A DNA stretch of 64,000 nucleotides from Streptomyces griseofuscus. Lineage in GTDB: Bacteria; Actinomycetota; Actinomycetes; Streptomycetales; Streptomycetaceae. A model generated the notes under the pieces. That model worked only from the letters and a program-made list of their open reading frames with translations. It ran no database searches and had not been told where the DNA came from. The stretch is taken from assembly GCF_014673495.1 (NCBI RefSeq), contig NZ_CP051006.1, positions 3,596,001 to 3,660,000 of the forward strand, given 5' to 3'. The position numbers were made by a program, and so were the translations under genes. Position 1 is the stretch's first letter; the number at the start of each line of letters is the position of its first letter. Shown piece after piece: positions 42,293 through 51,134 of this stretch.

Positions 42293-42664
42293 TCAGCCCT
42301 CGGCGACCACCACGGCCGAGGCGATGCCCGCGTCATGGCTGAGGGAGATGTGCCAGGACCGCACCCCCAGCTCGGCGGCGCGCGCGGCGACCGTGCCACG
42401 CACCCGCAGCCGCGGCCGCCCGTTGTCCTCGACGTACACCTCGGCGTCCGTCCACAGCAGCCCCGGCGGTGCCCCGAGCACCTTGGCCAGCGCCTCCTTC
42501 GCCGCGAACCGGGCCGCCAGCGAGGCGATACCGCGCCGCTCGCCGCTGGGCAGCAGCAACTCCGCGGCCACGAACAGCCGGTCGGCCAGCTGCGGGGTCC
42601 GCTCCAGGGACGCCCGGAAACGGTCGATCTCCGCCACGTCGATCCCGACTCCGATGATGCTCAT
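42293..42664 (-). CDS. acpS: holo-[acyl-carrier-protein] synthase
   Basis: 123 residues. Transfers 4'-phosphopantetheine from CoA to acyl carrier proteins. The magnesium-binding Asp is in GVGIDVAEIDRF; ARFAAKEALAKVLG supplies the Glu/Lys motif. HISLSHDAGIASAVVVAEG closes the fold. ATG 42664 gives the normal family length; a longer start three codons up lacks support. Confidence 0.97.
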   Translation of the reverse strand: MSIIGVGIDVAEIDRFRASLERTPQLADRLFVAAELLLPSGERRGIASLAARFAAKEALAKVLGAPPGLLWTDAEVYVEDNGRPRLRVRGTVAARAAELGVRSWHISLSHDAGIASAVVVAEG

Positions 42665-42716
42665 GGGCAGCACCCTAGGCGGGTGGCGTCCCGTCCATCC
42701 CCTCTACGCTTCCGGC

Positions 42717-43508
42717 ATGACGAGCACCACGCCCCAACAGGGCTACCTCACCGACCTGTTCTCGCTGGACGGCCGTGTCGCCATGGTGACCGGGGGCAGT
42801 TCCGGCATCGGCCGGGCCATCGCCGGGGCGCTGGCGCGGGCCGGGGCGAGTGTGGTGGTCGTGGCCCGGGGCGAGGAGCAACGGGCGGCCACCGTCGAGG
42901 AGTTGACGGCAGACGGCTGCCGGGCGGCCGGGGTGGCCGGGGACCTCGGCAGCCGGACGGGCGTCCGGGCGGCGGCCGAGGCCGCCGCGGAGGTGTTCGG
43001 GGAGCCGGACATCCTGGTGAACTCGGCCGGGATCAATCTGCGGCCCCCGATGGACGAGCTGACCGAGGACGTCTGGGACGCCACCATGGCCGTGAACCTG
43101 GAGGCGCCCTTCCTGCTGGGGCAGCGGTTCGGGCCCGGCATGGCCGAGCGCGGCTTCGGGCGGATCATCCACATCAGCTCCCAGCAGGCGCACCGGGCCT
43201 TCGTGGGCAGCGGCGCGTACGGCGTCTCCAAGGGCGCGCTGGAGTCGCTCGCCCGCTCGCAGGCGGAGGCGTGGTCGCCGTACGGGGTCACCTGCAACAC
43301 CCTGGTGCCGGGCTTCGTGATGACCCCGCTCAACGCGCGGCTGTCCGCCGACCCCGGGAAGGTCGCGGCGCTGGCCGCGCGCACCATGACCGGGCGCAAC
43401 GGCCTCCCAGGGGACTTCGCGGGCGCCGCCGTCTTCCTCGCGAGCCGCGCCTCCGCCTACGTCACGGGCCAGTCGATCCACGTCGACGGAGGCTTCTCGG
43501 TGCATTAA
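42717..43508 (+). CDS. SDR-family oxidoreductase, gluconate 5-dehydrogenase-like
   Basis: 263 residues, classical SDR. Cofactor motif TGGSSGIGRAIAGAL, then NSAG (LVNSAGIN), the catalytic Ser in HISSQQAH, and YGVSK. The ending ASAYVTGQSIHVDGGFSVH is typical of sugar-acid dehydrogenases such as IdnO. The substrate is not certain. TACGCT lies 6 nt before the ATG with no ribosome site, which suggests a leaderless mRNA. It converges on glmS, 15 nt away. Confidence 0.92.
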   Translation: MTSTTPQQGYLTDLFSLDGRVAMVTGGSSGIGRAIAGALARAGASVVVVARGEEQRAATVEELTADGCRAAGVAGDLGSRTGVRAAAEAAAEVFGEPDILVNSAGINLRPPMDELTEDVWDATMAVNLEAPFLLGQRFGPGMAERGFGRIIHISSQQAHRAFVGSGAYGVSKGALESLARSQAEAWSPYGVTCNTLVPGFVMTPLNARLSADPGKVAALAARTMTGRNGLPGDFAGAAVFLASRASAYVTGQSIHVDGGFSVH

Positions 43509-43523
43509 CCGTCGCCGGGCGCG

Positions 43524-45371
43524 CTACTCCACGGTCACCGACTTGGCCAGGTTCCGCGGCTGGTCCACCTCGTTGCCCCGGGCCGCGGCCAGCTCGCAGG
43601 CGAAGACCTGGAGCGGCACCGTGGCCACCACCGGCTGGAGCAGGGTCGGCGTGGCCGGGATACGGATCAGATGGTCGGCGTACGGGACGACCGCCTCGTC
43701 GCCCTCCTCCGCGATCACGATGGTGCGCGCCCCGCGCGCCCGGATCTCCTGGATGTTGGAGACGATCTTGTCGTGCAGCAGCGAGCGGTTGCGCGGCGAC
43801 GGTACGACGACCACCACCGGCATGTCCTCCTCGATCAGCGCGATCGGCCCGTGCTTCAGCTCGCCCGCCGCGAAGCCCTCGGCGTGCATATAAGCGAGTT
43901 CCTTGAGCTTGAGCGCGCCTTCGAGGGCGACCGGGTAGCCGACGTGCCGGCCCAGGAAGAGCACGGTGTCCTTGCCCGCCAGGGTGCGCGCCAGTGCCCG
44001 TACCGGCTCCATGGTCTCCAGGACCCGCTCGACCTCCTCGGAGATCTTGGACAGGTCCTTGATCACCGCCTGGATCTCGTCGCCCCACTTGGTGCCGCGC
44101 ACCTGGCACAGGTACAGGGCGACCAGGTAGCAGGCGACCAGCTGGGTCAGGAACGCCTTGGTGGAGGCGACCGCGACCTCGGGCCCGGCGTGCGTGTACA
44201 GCACCGCGTCCGACTCGCGCGGGATCGTGGAGCCGTTGGTGTTGCAGATGGCCAGCACCTTGGAGCCCTGCTCACGGGCGTGCCGCAGCGCCATCAGGGT
44301 GTCCATGGTCTCGCCCGACTGGGAGATCGCGATCACCAGGGAGCGGCCGCCGAGGATCGGGTCCCGGTAGCGGAACTCGCTGGCCAGCTCGACCTCGCAG
44401 GGGATCCGCGTCCAGTGCTCGATGGCGTACTTGGCGATCAGCCCGGCGTGGAAGGCCGTACCGCAGGCCACGATCACGACCTTGTCGATCTGGCGCAGAT
44501 CGGCGGGGGTGATCCGCAGCTCGTCCAGGGTGAGCGAGCCGGACGGGTCGATCCGGCCGAGCAGGGTGTCGGCGACCGCCTTGGGCTGCTCGGCGATCTC
44601 CTTGAGCATGAAGTAGTCGTAGCCGTCCTTCTCGGCGGCCGAGGCGTCCCAGTCCACGTGGTAGGAGTGCACCTCGGCGGGCAGCCCGTCGAAGCCGGTC
44701 ACGGTCACCCCGTCGCGGCGCAGCTCCACCACCTGGTCCTGGCCCAGCTCGATCGCCGAGCGGGTGTGCGCGATGAACGCGGCGACATCGGAGGCGAGGA
44801 ACGCCTCGCCCTCGCCGACGCCGACCACCAGCGGGGAGTTGCGGCGCGCGCCGACCACCACGTCCGGGGCGTCCGCGTGCACCGCGACCAGCGTGAACGC
44901 GCCCTCCAGACGCCGGCACACCAGCCGCATCGCCTCCGCGAGATCGCCGGCCACCGAGTACTCCTCGGCCAGCAGATGCGCGACGACCTCGGTGTCCGTC
45001 TCGGAGTTCAGCTCATGGCCGCGTTCGGCGAGTTCGGCACGCAGCAGCGCGAAGTTCTCGATGATGCCGTTGTGGACGACGGCGACCCGGCCCGCGTTGT
45101 CCAGATGCGGGTGCGCGTTGTCGTCGGTGGGGCCCCCGTGGGTGGCCCAGCGAGTGTGTCCGATGCCCGTCGAACCGGCCGGCAGCGGCCGTTCGACCAG
45201 GTCCTTCTCCAGGTTGACCAGTTTCCCGGCCTTCTTCGCGGCGGCCAGACCGCCGTCCGCCAGCAGGGCGACGCCCGCCGAGTCGTATCCCCGGTACTCC
45301 AGTCGCTTCAGCCCGGCCATCACGACATCGAGCGCCGACTGCGACCCTACGTATCCCACGATTCCGCACAT
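43524..45371 (-). CDS. glmS: glutamine-fructose-6-phosphate aminotransferase
   Basis: 615 residues. Makes glucosamine-6-phosphate from fructose-6-phosphate and glutamine, the entry to UDP-GlcNAc. After Met removal Cys1 starts the glutaminase domain (MCGIVGYVG), with HTRWATHG and HNGIIEN. Two SIS isomerase domains follow (VACGTAFHAGLIAKY, SQSGETMDTLMAL, ELKHGPIALIEE, NLAKSVTVE). The ATG at 45371 is fixed by the Cys requirement; the longer upstream frame is spurious. glmM, the next enzyme, lies 3 kb away. Confidence 0.98.
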   Translation of the reverse strand: MCGIVGYVGSQSALDVVMAGLKRLEYRGYDSAGVALLADGGLAAAKKAGKLVNLEKDLVERPLPAGSTGIGHTRWATHGGPTDDNAHPHLDNAGRVAVVHNGIIENFALLRAELAERGHELNSETDTEVVAHLLAEEYSVAGDLAEAMRLVCRRLEGAFTLVAVHADAPDVVVGARRNSPLVVGVGEGEAFLASDVAAFIAHTRSAIELGQDQVVELRRDGVTVTGFDGLPAEVHSYHVDWDASAAEKDGYDYFMLKEIAEQPKAVADTLLGRIDPSGSLTLDELRITPADLRQIDKVVIVACGTAFHAGLIAKYAIEHWTRIPCEVELASEFRYRDPILGGRSLVIAISQSGETMDTLMALRHAREQGSKVLAICNTNGSTIPRESDAVLYTHAGPEVAVASTKAFLTQLVACYLVALYLCQVRGTKWGDEIQAVIKDLSKISEEVERVLETMEPVRALARTLAGKDTVLFLGRHVGYPVALEGALKLKELAYMHAEGFAAGELKHGPIALIEEDMPVVVVVPSPRNRSLLHDKIVSNIQEIRARGARTIVIAEEGDEAVVPYADHLIRIPATPTLLQPVVATVPLQVFACELAAARGNEVDQPRNLAKSVTVE

Positions 45372-45557
45372 GAGCCGCAGCCTACGGGCCGATCGACCGT
45401 CAAAAGTGGCGCCGCGTGCCCGATTTCGGAAATCCTGGGCCCGTTCAGAGCACATCCGCGGCCTGTTCGTGACGCATCCGAGCCATCCGCACAACCGTGC
45501 GACCGTGTCGGGGGTCTACCGGCTGAACGTCGTAAGCGAACACCGGGAGACACACAG

Positions 45558-47105
45558 GTGAAGCGTAGACATCGCACCGTCCTCGCCACGGCCGTCGCCG
45601 CGACGCTGGCCGGGGGCCTGACCGTAGGGCTGTCCGGACCCGCCACCGCGGCCGGCTCGGGCACGACGACCGGCTCGGGCACGGTGGCCGCGAAGCGGCC
45701 CCTGACCGACTTCAACGGCGACGGGTACGGCGACTTCGCCGTCACCGCCCCGGCCGCCCGGCTGAACGGCAAGTGGCGGGTGGGCGCGGTCACCGTCCTC
45801 TACGGCTCCGCCCAGGGCGCCTCGGCGGCCCGGCGCACCACCATCACCCAGGACGCCTCCTGGGTGCCGGGCGCGGCCGAGAACGGCGATCTGTTCGGCG
45901 CCGCCACCACCGCGGGCGACTTCGACCACGACGGCTACACCGACCTCGCCGTCGGCACCCCGCTGGAGGACGTGGGCACGGACGTCAACGGCGGCCTGGT
46001 GCAGATCATGTGGGGCTCCCCGAAGGGCCTGACCTCCGCCACCACGATCCCCGACCCGGCCCCGGCCGCCCACGACCGCTTCGGCGCCTCGCTCGCGGCC
46101 GGCGACTTCGACGGCGACGGCCGCACCGACCTGGCCGTCGGCACCAACGGCTCCACCCTCTACACCTTCCGCAAGGGCATCTCCCGCGGCGGCAAGGCCG
46201 GCGCCCTCGCCACCCGCACCCTGCCGCTGCGCGCCGCGCCGGAGGCCGGGATCATCAACCTCACCGCCGGGGACGTCACCGGCGACGGCCGCGCGGACCT
46301 GATGGTCAACGGCCTGAACCCGGCCAAGGGCGCCGACGGCACGTACTACAACGTCAACTACTTCGTGCCCGGCACCGCCACCGGACCCTCCACCACCAGC
46401 GCCAAGAAGATGCCCGGCGGGGTCGCCGGCGCCATCGGCGACCTCGACGGCGACGGCCGTGGCGACATCGTCACCGGCGTCTACTGGGGCAGGAACAGCG
46501 CGAACGGCCCGATCGGCGGCAAGGTCGTCGTCACCTACGGCTCCGCCTCGGGCCCCTCCAGCCGCGTCCAGACCATCACCCAGGAGTCCGGCACCGTTCC
46601 CGGCGACTCCGAGAGCTGGGACAAGTTCGGCCAGTCGGTCGCCCTCGGCGACATCAACGGCGACGGCCTGCTCGACCTGGCCATCGGCGCCCCGCAGGAG
46701 AACATGCGGCTGTGGGGGCACATGTACTACAACATGGGCACCGTCACCGTGCTCTACGGCTCGAAGTCGGGCGTCGACACCAGCGCCGCGCCGCAGTACT
46801 TCTACCAGGGCAACCACGACGTCCCCGGCGACCCGAACGGCAACTTCGGTACGGCCGTGCTGCTCACCGACCTCGACCACGACGGCGGCGCCGACCTGAT
46901 CGCCGGCACCCCGTGGGCGGACAACGGCGACGGCACCGTCACCGTGCTGCCCTCCGGCATCGCGGCGGACGGCACCCGCCGGATCGGCACCGCGGGGGCC
47001 CAGTTGTTCAAGCCCGGGCAGGTCGGGATGGAGATCCTCAACGCCATCCCGGAGTTCGGCAGCGTTCTCCAGAACTCCCGTCAGGTGTCCCTGATCAACA
47101 CCTGA
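45558..47105 (+). CDS. secreted FG-GAP repeat (integrin-like) protein
   Basis: 515 residues. A Sec signal peptide (KRRHRTVLATAVAATLAGGLTVGL, cleaved near ATAAG) leads a beta-propeller. At least seven calcium-binding FG-GAP loops are seen: DFNGDGYGD, DFDHDGYTD, DFDGDGRTD, DVTGDGRAD, DLDGDGRGD, DINGDGLLD and DLDHDGGAD. There is no enzyme domain or membrane anchor. Such proteins are common secreted actinomycete proteins, with presumed adhesion or glycan binding. GTG 45558 has GGGAGA about 9 nt upstream. It is divergent from glmS. Confidence 0.92.
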   Translation: MKRRHRTVLATAVAATLAGGLTVGLSGPATAAGSGTTTGSGTVAAKRPLTDFNGDGYGDFAVTAPAARLNGKWRVGAVTVLYGSAQGASAARRTTITQDASWVPGAAENGDLFGAATTAGDFDHDGYTDLAVGTPLEDVGTDVNGGLVQIMWGSPKGLTSATTIPDPAPAAHDRFGASLAAGDFDGDGRTDLAVGTNGSTLYTFRKGISRGGKAGALATRTLPLRAAPEAGIINLTAGDVTGDGRADLMVNGLNPAKGADGTYYNVNYFVPGTATGPSTTSAKKMPGGVAGAIGDLDGDGRGDIVTGVYWGRNSANGPIGGKVVVTYGSASGPSSRVQTITQESGTVPGDSESWDKFGQSVALGDINGDGLLDLAIGAPQENMRLWGHMYYNMGTVTVLYGSKSGVDTSAAPQYFYQGNHDVPGDPNGNFGTAVLLTDLDHDGGADLIAGTPWADNGDGTVTVLPSGIAADGTRRIGTAGAQLFKPGQVGMEILNAIPEFGSVLQNSRQVSLINT

Positions 47106-47220
47106 CCGGCGCCCGAGGCACCGGCCGGTGCGGGGGTGGGGGCGTCCGCGTGACACACACCACTGTCGGCGTGACGTACCCCACCCCGCCACCCCGTTCA
47201 AACTCCGTTAACAATGGAAT

Positions 47221-48210
47221 GTGATCTCACCGGTCCCCTCGATGCCCCGGAGCGCCCACCGGCACAGGCCGGAGGCGACTCCCTACGTCGACCTCACCCG
47301 AGCCGAGTGGAGCGCGCTGCGCGACAAGACGCCGCTGCCGCTCACCGCCGAGGAGGTGGAGAAGCTGCGCGGTCTGGGCGATGTGATCGACCTGGACGAG
47401 GTGCGCGACATCTACCTCCCGCTGTCGCGCCTGCTGAACCTCTACGTCGGCGCGACCGACGGCCTGCGCGGCGCGCTGAACACGTTCCTCGGTGAGAAGG
47501 GCTCCCAGTCCGGCACGCCGTTCGTGATAGGCGTCGCCGGCTCGGTCGCCGTCGGCAAGTCCACCGTCGCCCGTCTCCTCCAGGCCCTGCTGTCCCGCTG
47601 GCCCGAGCATCCGCACGTGGAGCTGGTCACCACCGACGGCTTCCTGCTGCCGACCAGGGAGCTGGAGGCCCGCGGCCTGATGTCCCGCAAGGGCTTCCCC
47701 GAGTCCTACGACCGCCGCGCGCTGACCCGTTTCGTCGCCGACATCAAGGCCGGCAAGAGCGAGGTGACGGCCCCCGTCTACTCGCACCTCATCTACGACA
47801 TCGTCCCGGAGCAGAAGCTCACGGTCCGCCGCCCCGACATCCTGATCGTGGAGGGCCTGAACGTCCTTCAGCCCGCCCTGCCCGGCAAGGACGGCCGCAC
47901 CCGCGTGGGCCTCGCCGACTACTTCGACTTCAGCGTGTACGTCGACGCGAGCGGCGAGGACATCGAGCGCTGGTACCTCAACCGCTTCCGCAAACTGCGC
48001 CAGACGGCCTTCCAGGACCCGGACTCGTACTTCCGCAAGTACACCCAGGTCTCCGAGGACGAGGCCCTGGACTACGCCCGCACCCTGTGGCGCACGATCA
48101 ACAAACCCAACCTGACCGAGAACATCGCCCCGACCAGGGGCCGCGCCACCCTGATCGTCCGCAAGGGCCCGGACCACAAGGTCCAGCGCCTCCGCCTGCG
48201 CAAGCTGTAG
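47221..48210 (+). CDS. coaA: pantothenate kinase, type I
   Basis: 329 residues. Phosphorylates pantothenate, the first step to CoA, and is feedback-inhibited by CoA in the family. P-loop GVAGSVAVGKSTVARLL, then TTDGFLLPTRELEARGLMSRKGFPESYD and the substrate block NKPNLTENIAPTRGRATLI. GTG 47221 has no ribosome site, but AACAAT lies just upstream, as for a leaderless gene; ATG 47242 is an alternative. Confidence 0.97.
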   Translation: MISPVPSMPRSAHRHRPEATPYVDLTRAEWSALRDKTPLPLTAEEVEKLRGLGDVIDLDEVRDIYLPLSRLLNLYVGATDGLRGALNTFLGEKGSQSGTPFVIGVAGSVAVGKSTVARLLQALLSRWPEHPHVELVTTDGFLLPTRELEARGLMSRKGFPESYDRRALTRFVADIKAGKSEVTAPVYSHLIYDIVPEQKLTVRRPDILIVEGLNVLQPALPGKDGRTRVGLADYFDFSVYVDASGEDIERWYLNRFRKLRQTAFQDPDSYFRKYTQVSEDEALDYARTLWRTINKPNLTENIAPTRGRATLIVRKGPDHKVQRLRLRKL

Positions 48211-48215
48211 AGGCG

Positions 48216-48294
48216 CCACGAAGGGGCGCGGGGAACCGCGCGACCGGCCACGGCGAGAGCCGCGGCCGGCGACGCACGGTCCCCCGCGCCCCGA
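48216..48294 (+). repeat. dispersed intergenic repeat, copy 1
   Basis: Core GGGGCGCGGGGAACCGCGCG followed by ACCGGCC and, about 30 nt on, GCGACGCACGGTCCCCC. The same element occurs at 52962 and 53599 in the same orientation. It fills the gap between the convergent coaA and glmM genes and can fold into GC-rich hairpins. Confidence 0.8.
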
Positions 48295-48307
48295 ACCCGC
48301 AAAATCC

Positions 48308-49666
48308 TTATCCCAGGGCCGACTTCACCGCATCGGCAAGGCGCGACGCGACCGACCTCGCCTGCTCGATGTCCGCCGCCTCGACCATGACGCGCACCAG
48401 CGGCTCGGTCCCCGACGGCCGCAGCAACACCCGCCCCGTGGAGCCGAGTTCCCGCTCGGCCTCGGAGACCGCCGCGGCCAGGTCGGCGGAGGTGCGCACC
48501 CGCGACTTGTCCACGTCCGGCACGTTGATCAGCACCTGCGGCAACCGCTCCATCGCGGACGCCAGTTCACGCAGGCTACGGCCGCTCTGCGCCACCCGCG
48601 CCGCCAGCAGCAGGCCCGTCAGCGTCCCGTCACCCGTCGTCGCGTGGTCGAGGACGATCACATGCCCGGACTGCTCACCGCCGAGCGCGTACCCGTGCTG
48701 CTTCATCTCCTCCAGCACATACCGGTCGCCGACCGCGGTCTGCACCAGCTGGATCCCGGCCTTCTCCATCGCCAGCTTGAAGCCGAGGTTGGACATCACG
48801 GTCGCCACCACGGTGTCGGCCCGCAGCGCGGAGCGCTCCCGCATCGCCAGTGCCAGCACCGCGAGGATCTGGTCGCCGTCGACCTCCTCGCCGGTGTGGT
48901 CCACCGCGAGGCACCGGTCGGCGTCACCGTCGTGCGCGATGCCGAGATCCGCGCCGTGCTCGACCACCGCCGCCTTGAGCAGTCCGAGATGGGTCGAGCC
49001 GCAGCCGTCGTTGATGTTGAGTCCGTCCGGCTCCGCGCCGATCGTGACGACCTGGGCACCGGCCCGGGTGAACGCCTCCGGCGAGACCCCCGCGGCCGCG
49101 CCGTGCGCCTCGTCCAGGACGATCTTCAGCCCGTCGAGCCGGTTGGGCAGCGCCGACAGCAGATGGCCGACGTACTGCTCGAAACCCTCGTCGTACGGCC
49201 GCAGCCGCCCCACTCCGGCGCCCGTCGGCCGCTCCCAGGGCTCACCGTGCCGGTGGGACTCGTAGACCGCCTCGATCCGGTCCTCCAGCTCGTCGGCGAG
49301 CTTGTGACCGCCGCGCGCGAAGAACTTGATGCCGTTGTCCGGCATGGCGTTGTGGCTGGCGGAGAGCATCACACCGAGGTCGGCGCCGAGCGCGCCGGTG
49401 AGATGGGCCACCGCCGGCGTCGGCAGCACGCCGACCAGCAGGACGTCCACGCCCGCGCTCGCCAGGCCCGCGGCCACCGCGGCCTCCAGGAACTCCCCGG
49501 ACGCACGCGGGTCCCGACCGACCACGGCCTTCGGCCGATGGCCCGCGAAGGTACCCGCCTCGGCCAGCACATGCGCCGCGGCCACGGAGAGGCCGAGGGC
49601 CATCTCCGCGGTCAGATCCGCGTTGGCGACACCGCGCACGCCGTCCGTGCCGAAGAGTCGTCCCAC
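48308..49666 (-). CDS. glmM: phosphoglucosamine mutase
   Basis: 452 residues. Converts glucosamine-6-phosphate to glucosamine-1-phosphate. It begins GRLFGTDGVRGVAN; the phosphoserine is Ser104 in SASHNAMPDNG. The metal loop DGDADR (AHDGDADRCLAVD) and the phosphate-binding RPSGTEPLVRVM near the C-terminus are intact. GTG 49666 has AGGAGG 5 nt upstream, which settles the start against a longer frame. It is downstream of rplM-rpsI in the same direction. Confidence 0.98.
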   Translation of the reverse strand: MGRLFGTDGVRGVANADLTAEMALGLSVAAAHVLAEAGTFAGHRPKAVVGRDPRASGEFLEAAVAAGLASAGVDVLLVGVLPTPAVAHLTGALGADLGVMLSASHNAMPDNGIKFFARGGHKLADELEDRIEAVYESHRHGEPWERPTGAGVGRLRPYDEGFEQYVGHLLSALPNRLDGLKIVLDEAHGAAAGVSPEAFTRAGAQVVTIGAEPDGLNINDGCGSTHLGLLKAAVVEHGADLGIAHDGDADRCLAVDHTGEEVDGDQILAVLALAMRERSALRADTVVATVMSNLGFKLAMEKAGIQLVQTAVGDRYVLEEMKQHGYALGGEQSGHVIVLDHATTGDGTLTGLLLAARVAQSGRSLRELASAMERLPQVLINVPDVDKSRVRTSADLAAAVSEAERELGSTGRVLLRPSGTEPLVRVMVEAADIEQARSVASRLADAVKSALG

Positions 49667-49792
49667 TTGTCCTCCTGAGGAAGCGTCGATGGCGTAAACG
49701 GACGGGCGCCGCAGGAATGGGGGGCGCCTCGCCATCCGATCACACAAGCCTTTGAGCGTCTTGTGTCGTTATACGCCCTTGGCTGGGATAAA

Positions 49793-49835
49793 CGAACGCC
49801 CCGACGGCACATGTGGCGTGCCGCCGGGGCGTTCG
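49793..49835 (-). terminator. terminator downstream of rpsI
   Basis: An 18-bp inverted repeat (49793-49810 with 49818-49835, one mismatch) with a 7-nt loop, 25 nt after the rpsI stop. It separates the rplM-rpsI operon from glmM. Confidence 0.88.
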
Positions 49836-49860
49836 GAGTACGAGCAGCAGCTCCCGCTGT

Positions 49861-50373
49861 TTAGCGCTTGCTGTACTGCGGAGCCTTGCGGGCCTTCTTC
49901 AGACCGGCCTTCTTCCGCTCGACCGCGCGGTCGTCGCGGCGCAGGAAGCCGGCCTTCTTCAGGGCACCACGGTTGTTGTCGACGTCCGCCTCGTTCAGCG
50001 CACGGGCGACACCGAGACGGAGCGCACCGGCCTGACCGGAGACGCCGCCACCCGCGATGCGGGCGATGACGTCGTAGCGGCCCTCGAGCTCGAGCACCTT
50101 GAAGGGCTCGTTGACCTCCTGCTGGTGCACCTTGTTCGGGAAGTAGTCCTCGAGGGTGCGGCCGTTGATCTTCCACTTGCCGGTGCCCGGGACGATCCGG
50201 ACGCGGGCAATGGCGTTCTTGCGACGGCCCAGGCCGGCGGCCGGCTGGGGCTCGCCGAAGCGGGAGGCCATGGACTCCGAGGTGTACTCACCCTCGACGG
50301 GGACCTCGGACTCGGTGGTGTAGCTGTCGATGTCAAGCTCTTCGAGCGGCTGCTCGGCAGTGGTCTCGGCCAC
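49861..50373 (-). CDS. rpsI: 30S ribosomal protein S9
   Basis: 170 residues. Actinobacterial S9 with an acidic N-terminal extension (about 40 residues, LEELDIDSYTTESEVPVEGEY) before the conserved AAGLGRRKNAIARVRIVPG. The C-terminal KKARKAPQYSKR tail, which reaches the P-site tRNA, is intact. Second gene of the rplM-rpsI operon. Confidence 0.98.
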   Translation of the reverse strand: MAETTAEQPLEELDIDSYTTESEVPVEGEYTSESMASRFGEPQPAAGLGRRKNAIARVRIVPGTGKWKINGRTLEDYFPNKVHQQEVNEPFKVLELEGRYDVIARIAGGGVSGQAGALRLGVARALNEADVDNNRGALKKAGFLRRDDRAVERKKAGLKKARKAPQYSKR

Positions 50374-50414
50374 GATTCTCCTCAGATTCTCTTCAGCTTT
50401 GGGGGTGGCCGGAA

Positions 50415-50858
50415 TTACTGCGCGACCTGGGTGATTTCGAACGGCACCGGCTGCTGGGCAGCGTGCGGGTGCTGGTCACCCTTGTAGACCTTCAGCTTCG
50501 AGAGCATCTGACGGCCCAGAGTGTTCTTGGGGAGCATGCCCTTGACGGCCTTCTCGACGGCCTTCTCGGGGTTGTTCGCCAGCAGGTCGTCGTAGCGGAC
50601 CGCACGCAGACCACCCGGGTAGCCGGAGTGGCGGTACGCCATCTTCTGGGTCCGCTTGTTGCCGGACAGGTGCACCTTGTCGGCGTTGATGATGATGACG
50701 AAGTCACCGGTGTCGACGTGAGGCGCGTAGATCGCCTTGTGCTTGCCCCGGAGCAGGGACGCGGCAGTGGTGGCGAGACGACCCAGGACGACGTCCTGAG
50801 CGTCAATGACGTGCCACTGGCGCGTCACATCGCCGGGCTTGGGGCTGTACGTACGCAC
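50415..50858 (-). CDS. rplM: 50S ribosomal protein L13
   Basis: 147 residues. The blocks WHVIDAQDVVLGRLAT, YRHSGYPGGLR and KGMLPKNTLGRQMLSKLKVY are diagnostic. It heads the rplM-rpsI operon, with a 276-nt region shared with the divergent membrane protein gene that must hold its promoter and leader. Confidence 0.98.
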   Translation of the reverse strand: MRTYSPKPGDVTRQWHVIDAQDVVLGRLATTAASLLRGKHKAIYAPHVDTGDFVIIINADKVHLSGNKRTQKMAYRHSGYPGGLRAVRYDDLLANNPEKAVEKAVKGMLPKNTLGRQMLSKLKVYKGDQHPHAAQQPVPFEITQVAQ

Positions 50859-51121
50859 GGTTCGTAGCCTTCGCTTCGAGTGAATGGTCCTGAACAGGTC
50901 ACCGAAACGATCACGACAGCCTCGACCGCACCGCGGTGACGCAAACCGCGTGCTGATCGCTGGTCATCGGCCCGGTGGACCGGTGTAAGGGCCCGTCCCG
51001 TGAGAATGAGCAAGCCAATACACAACGAAGAAGCAGGTTACCTGGCGGCCCCCGGACGGGTCAAAACGAGGCAGGCCGCCCGGCGGGCCGCCGCTCGGTA
51101 CTCGCCGTGATCCCCCGCGTC

Positions 51122-51127
51122 TAAGAT
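51122..51127 (+). promoter_or_regulatory. -10 element of a leaderless gene
   Basis: TAAGAT lies 7 nt before the ATG at 51135 with no ribosome site between, the arrangement of leaderless actinomycete genes. No clear -35 is visible. Confidence 0.55.
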
Positions 51128-51134
51128 GCGCCCC

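Noticed and set aside
45372..45557. A glmS ribozyme or riboswitch upstream of glmS
   Set aside because: No matching structure is visible, the leader is very short, and such elements are not typical of actinomycetes.
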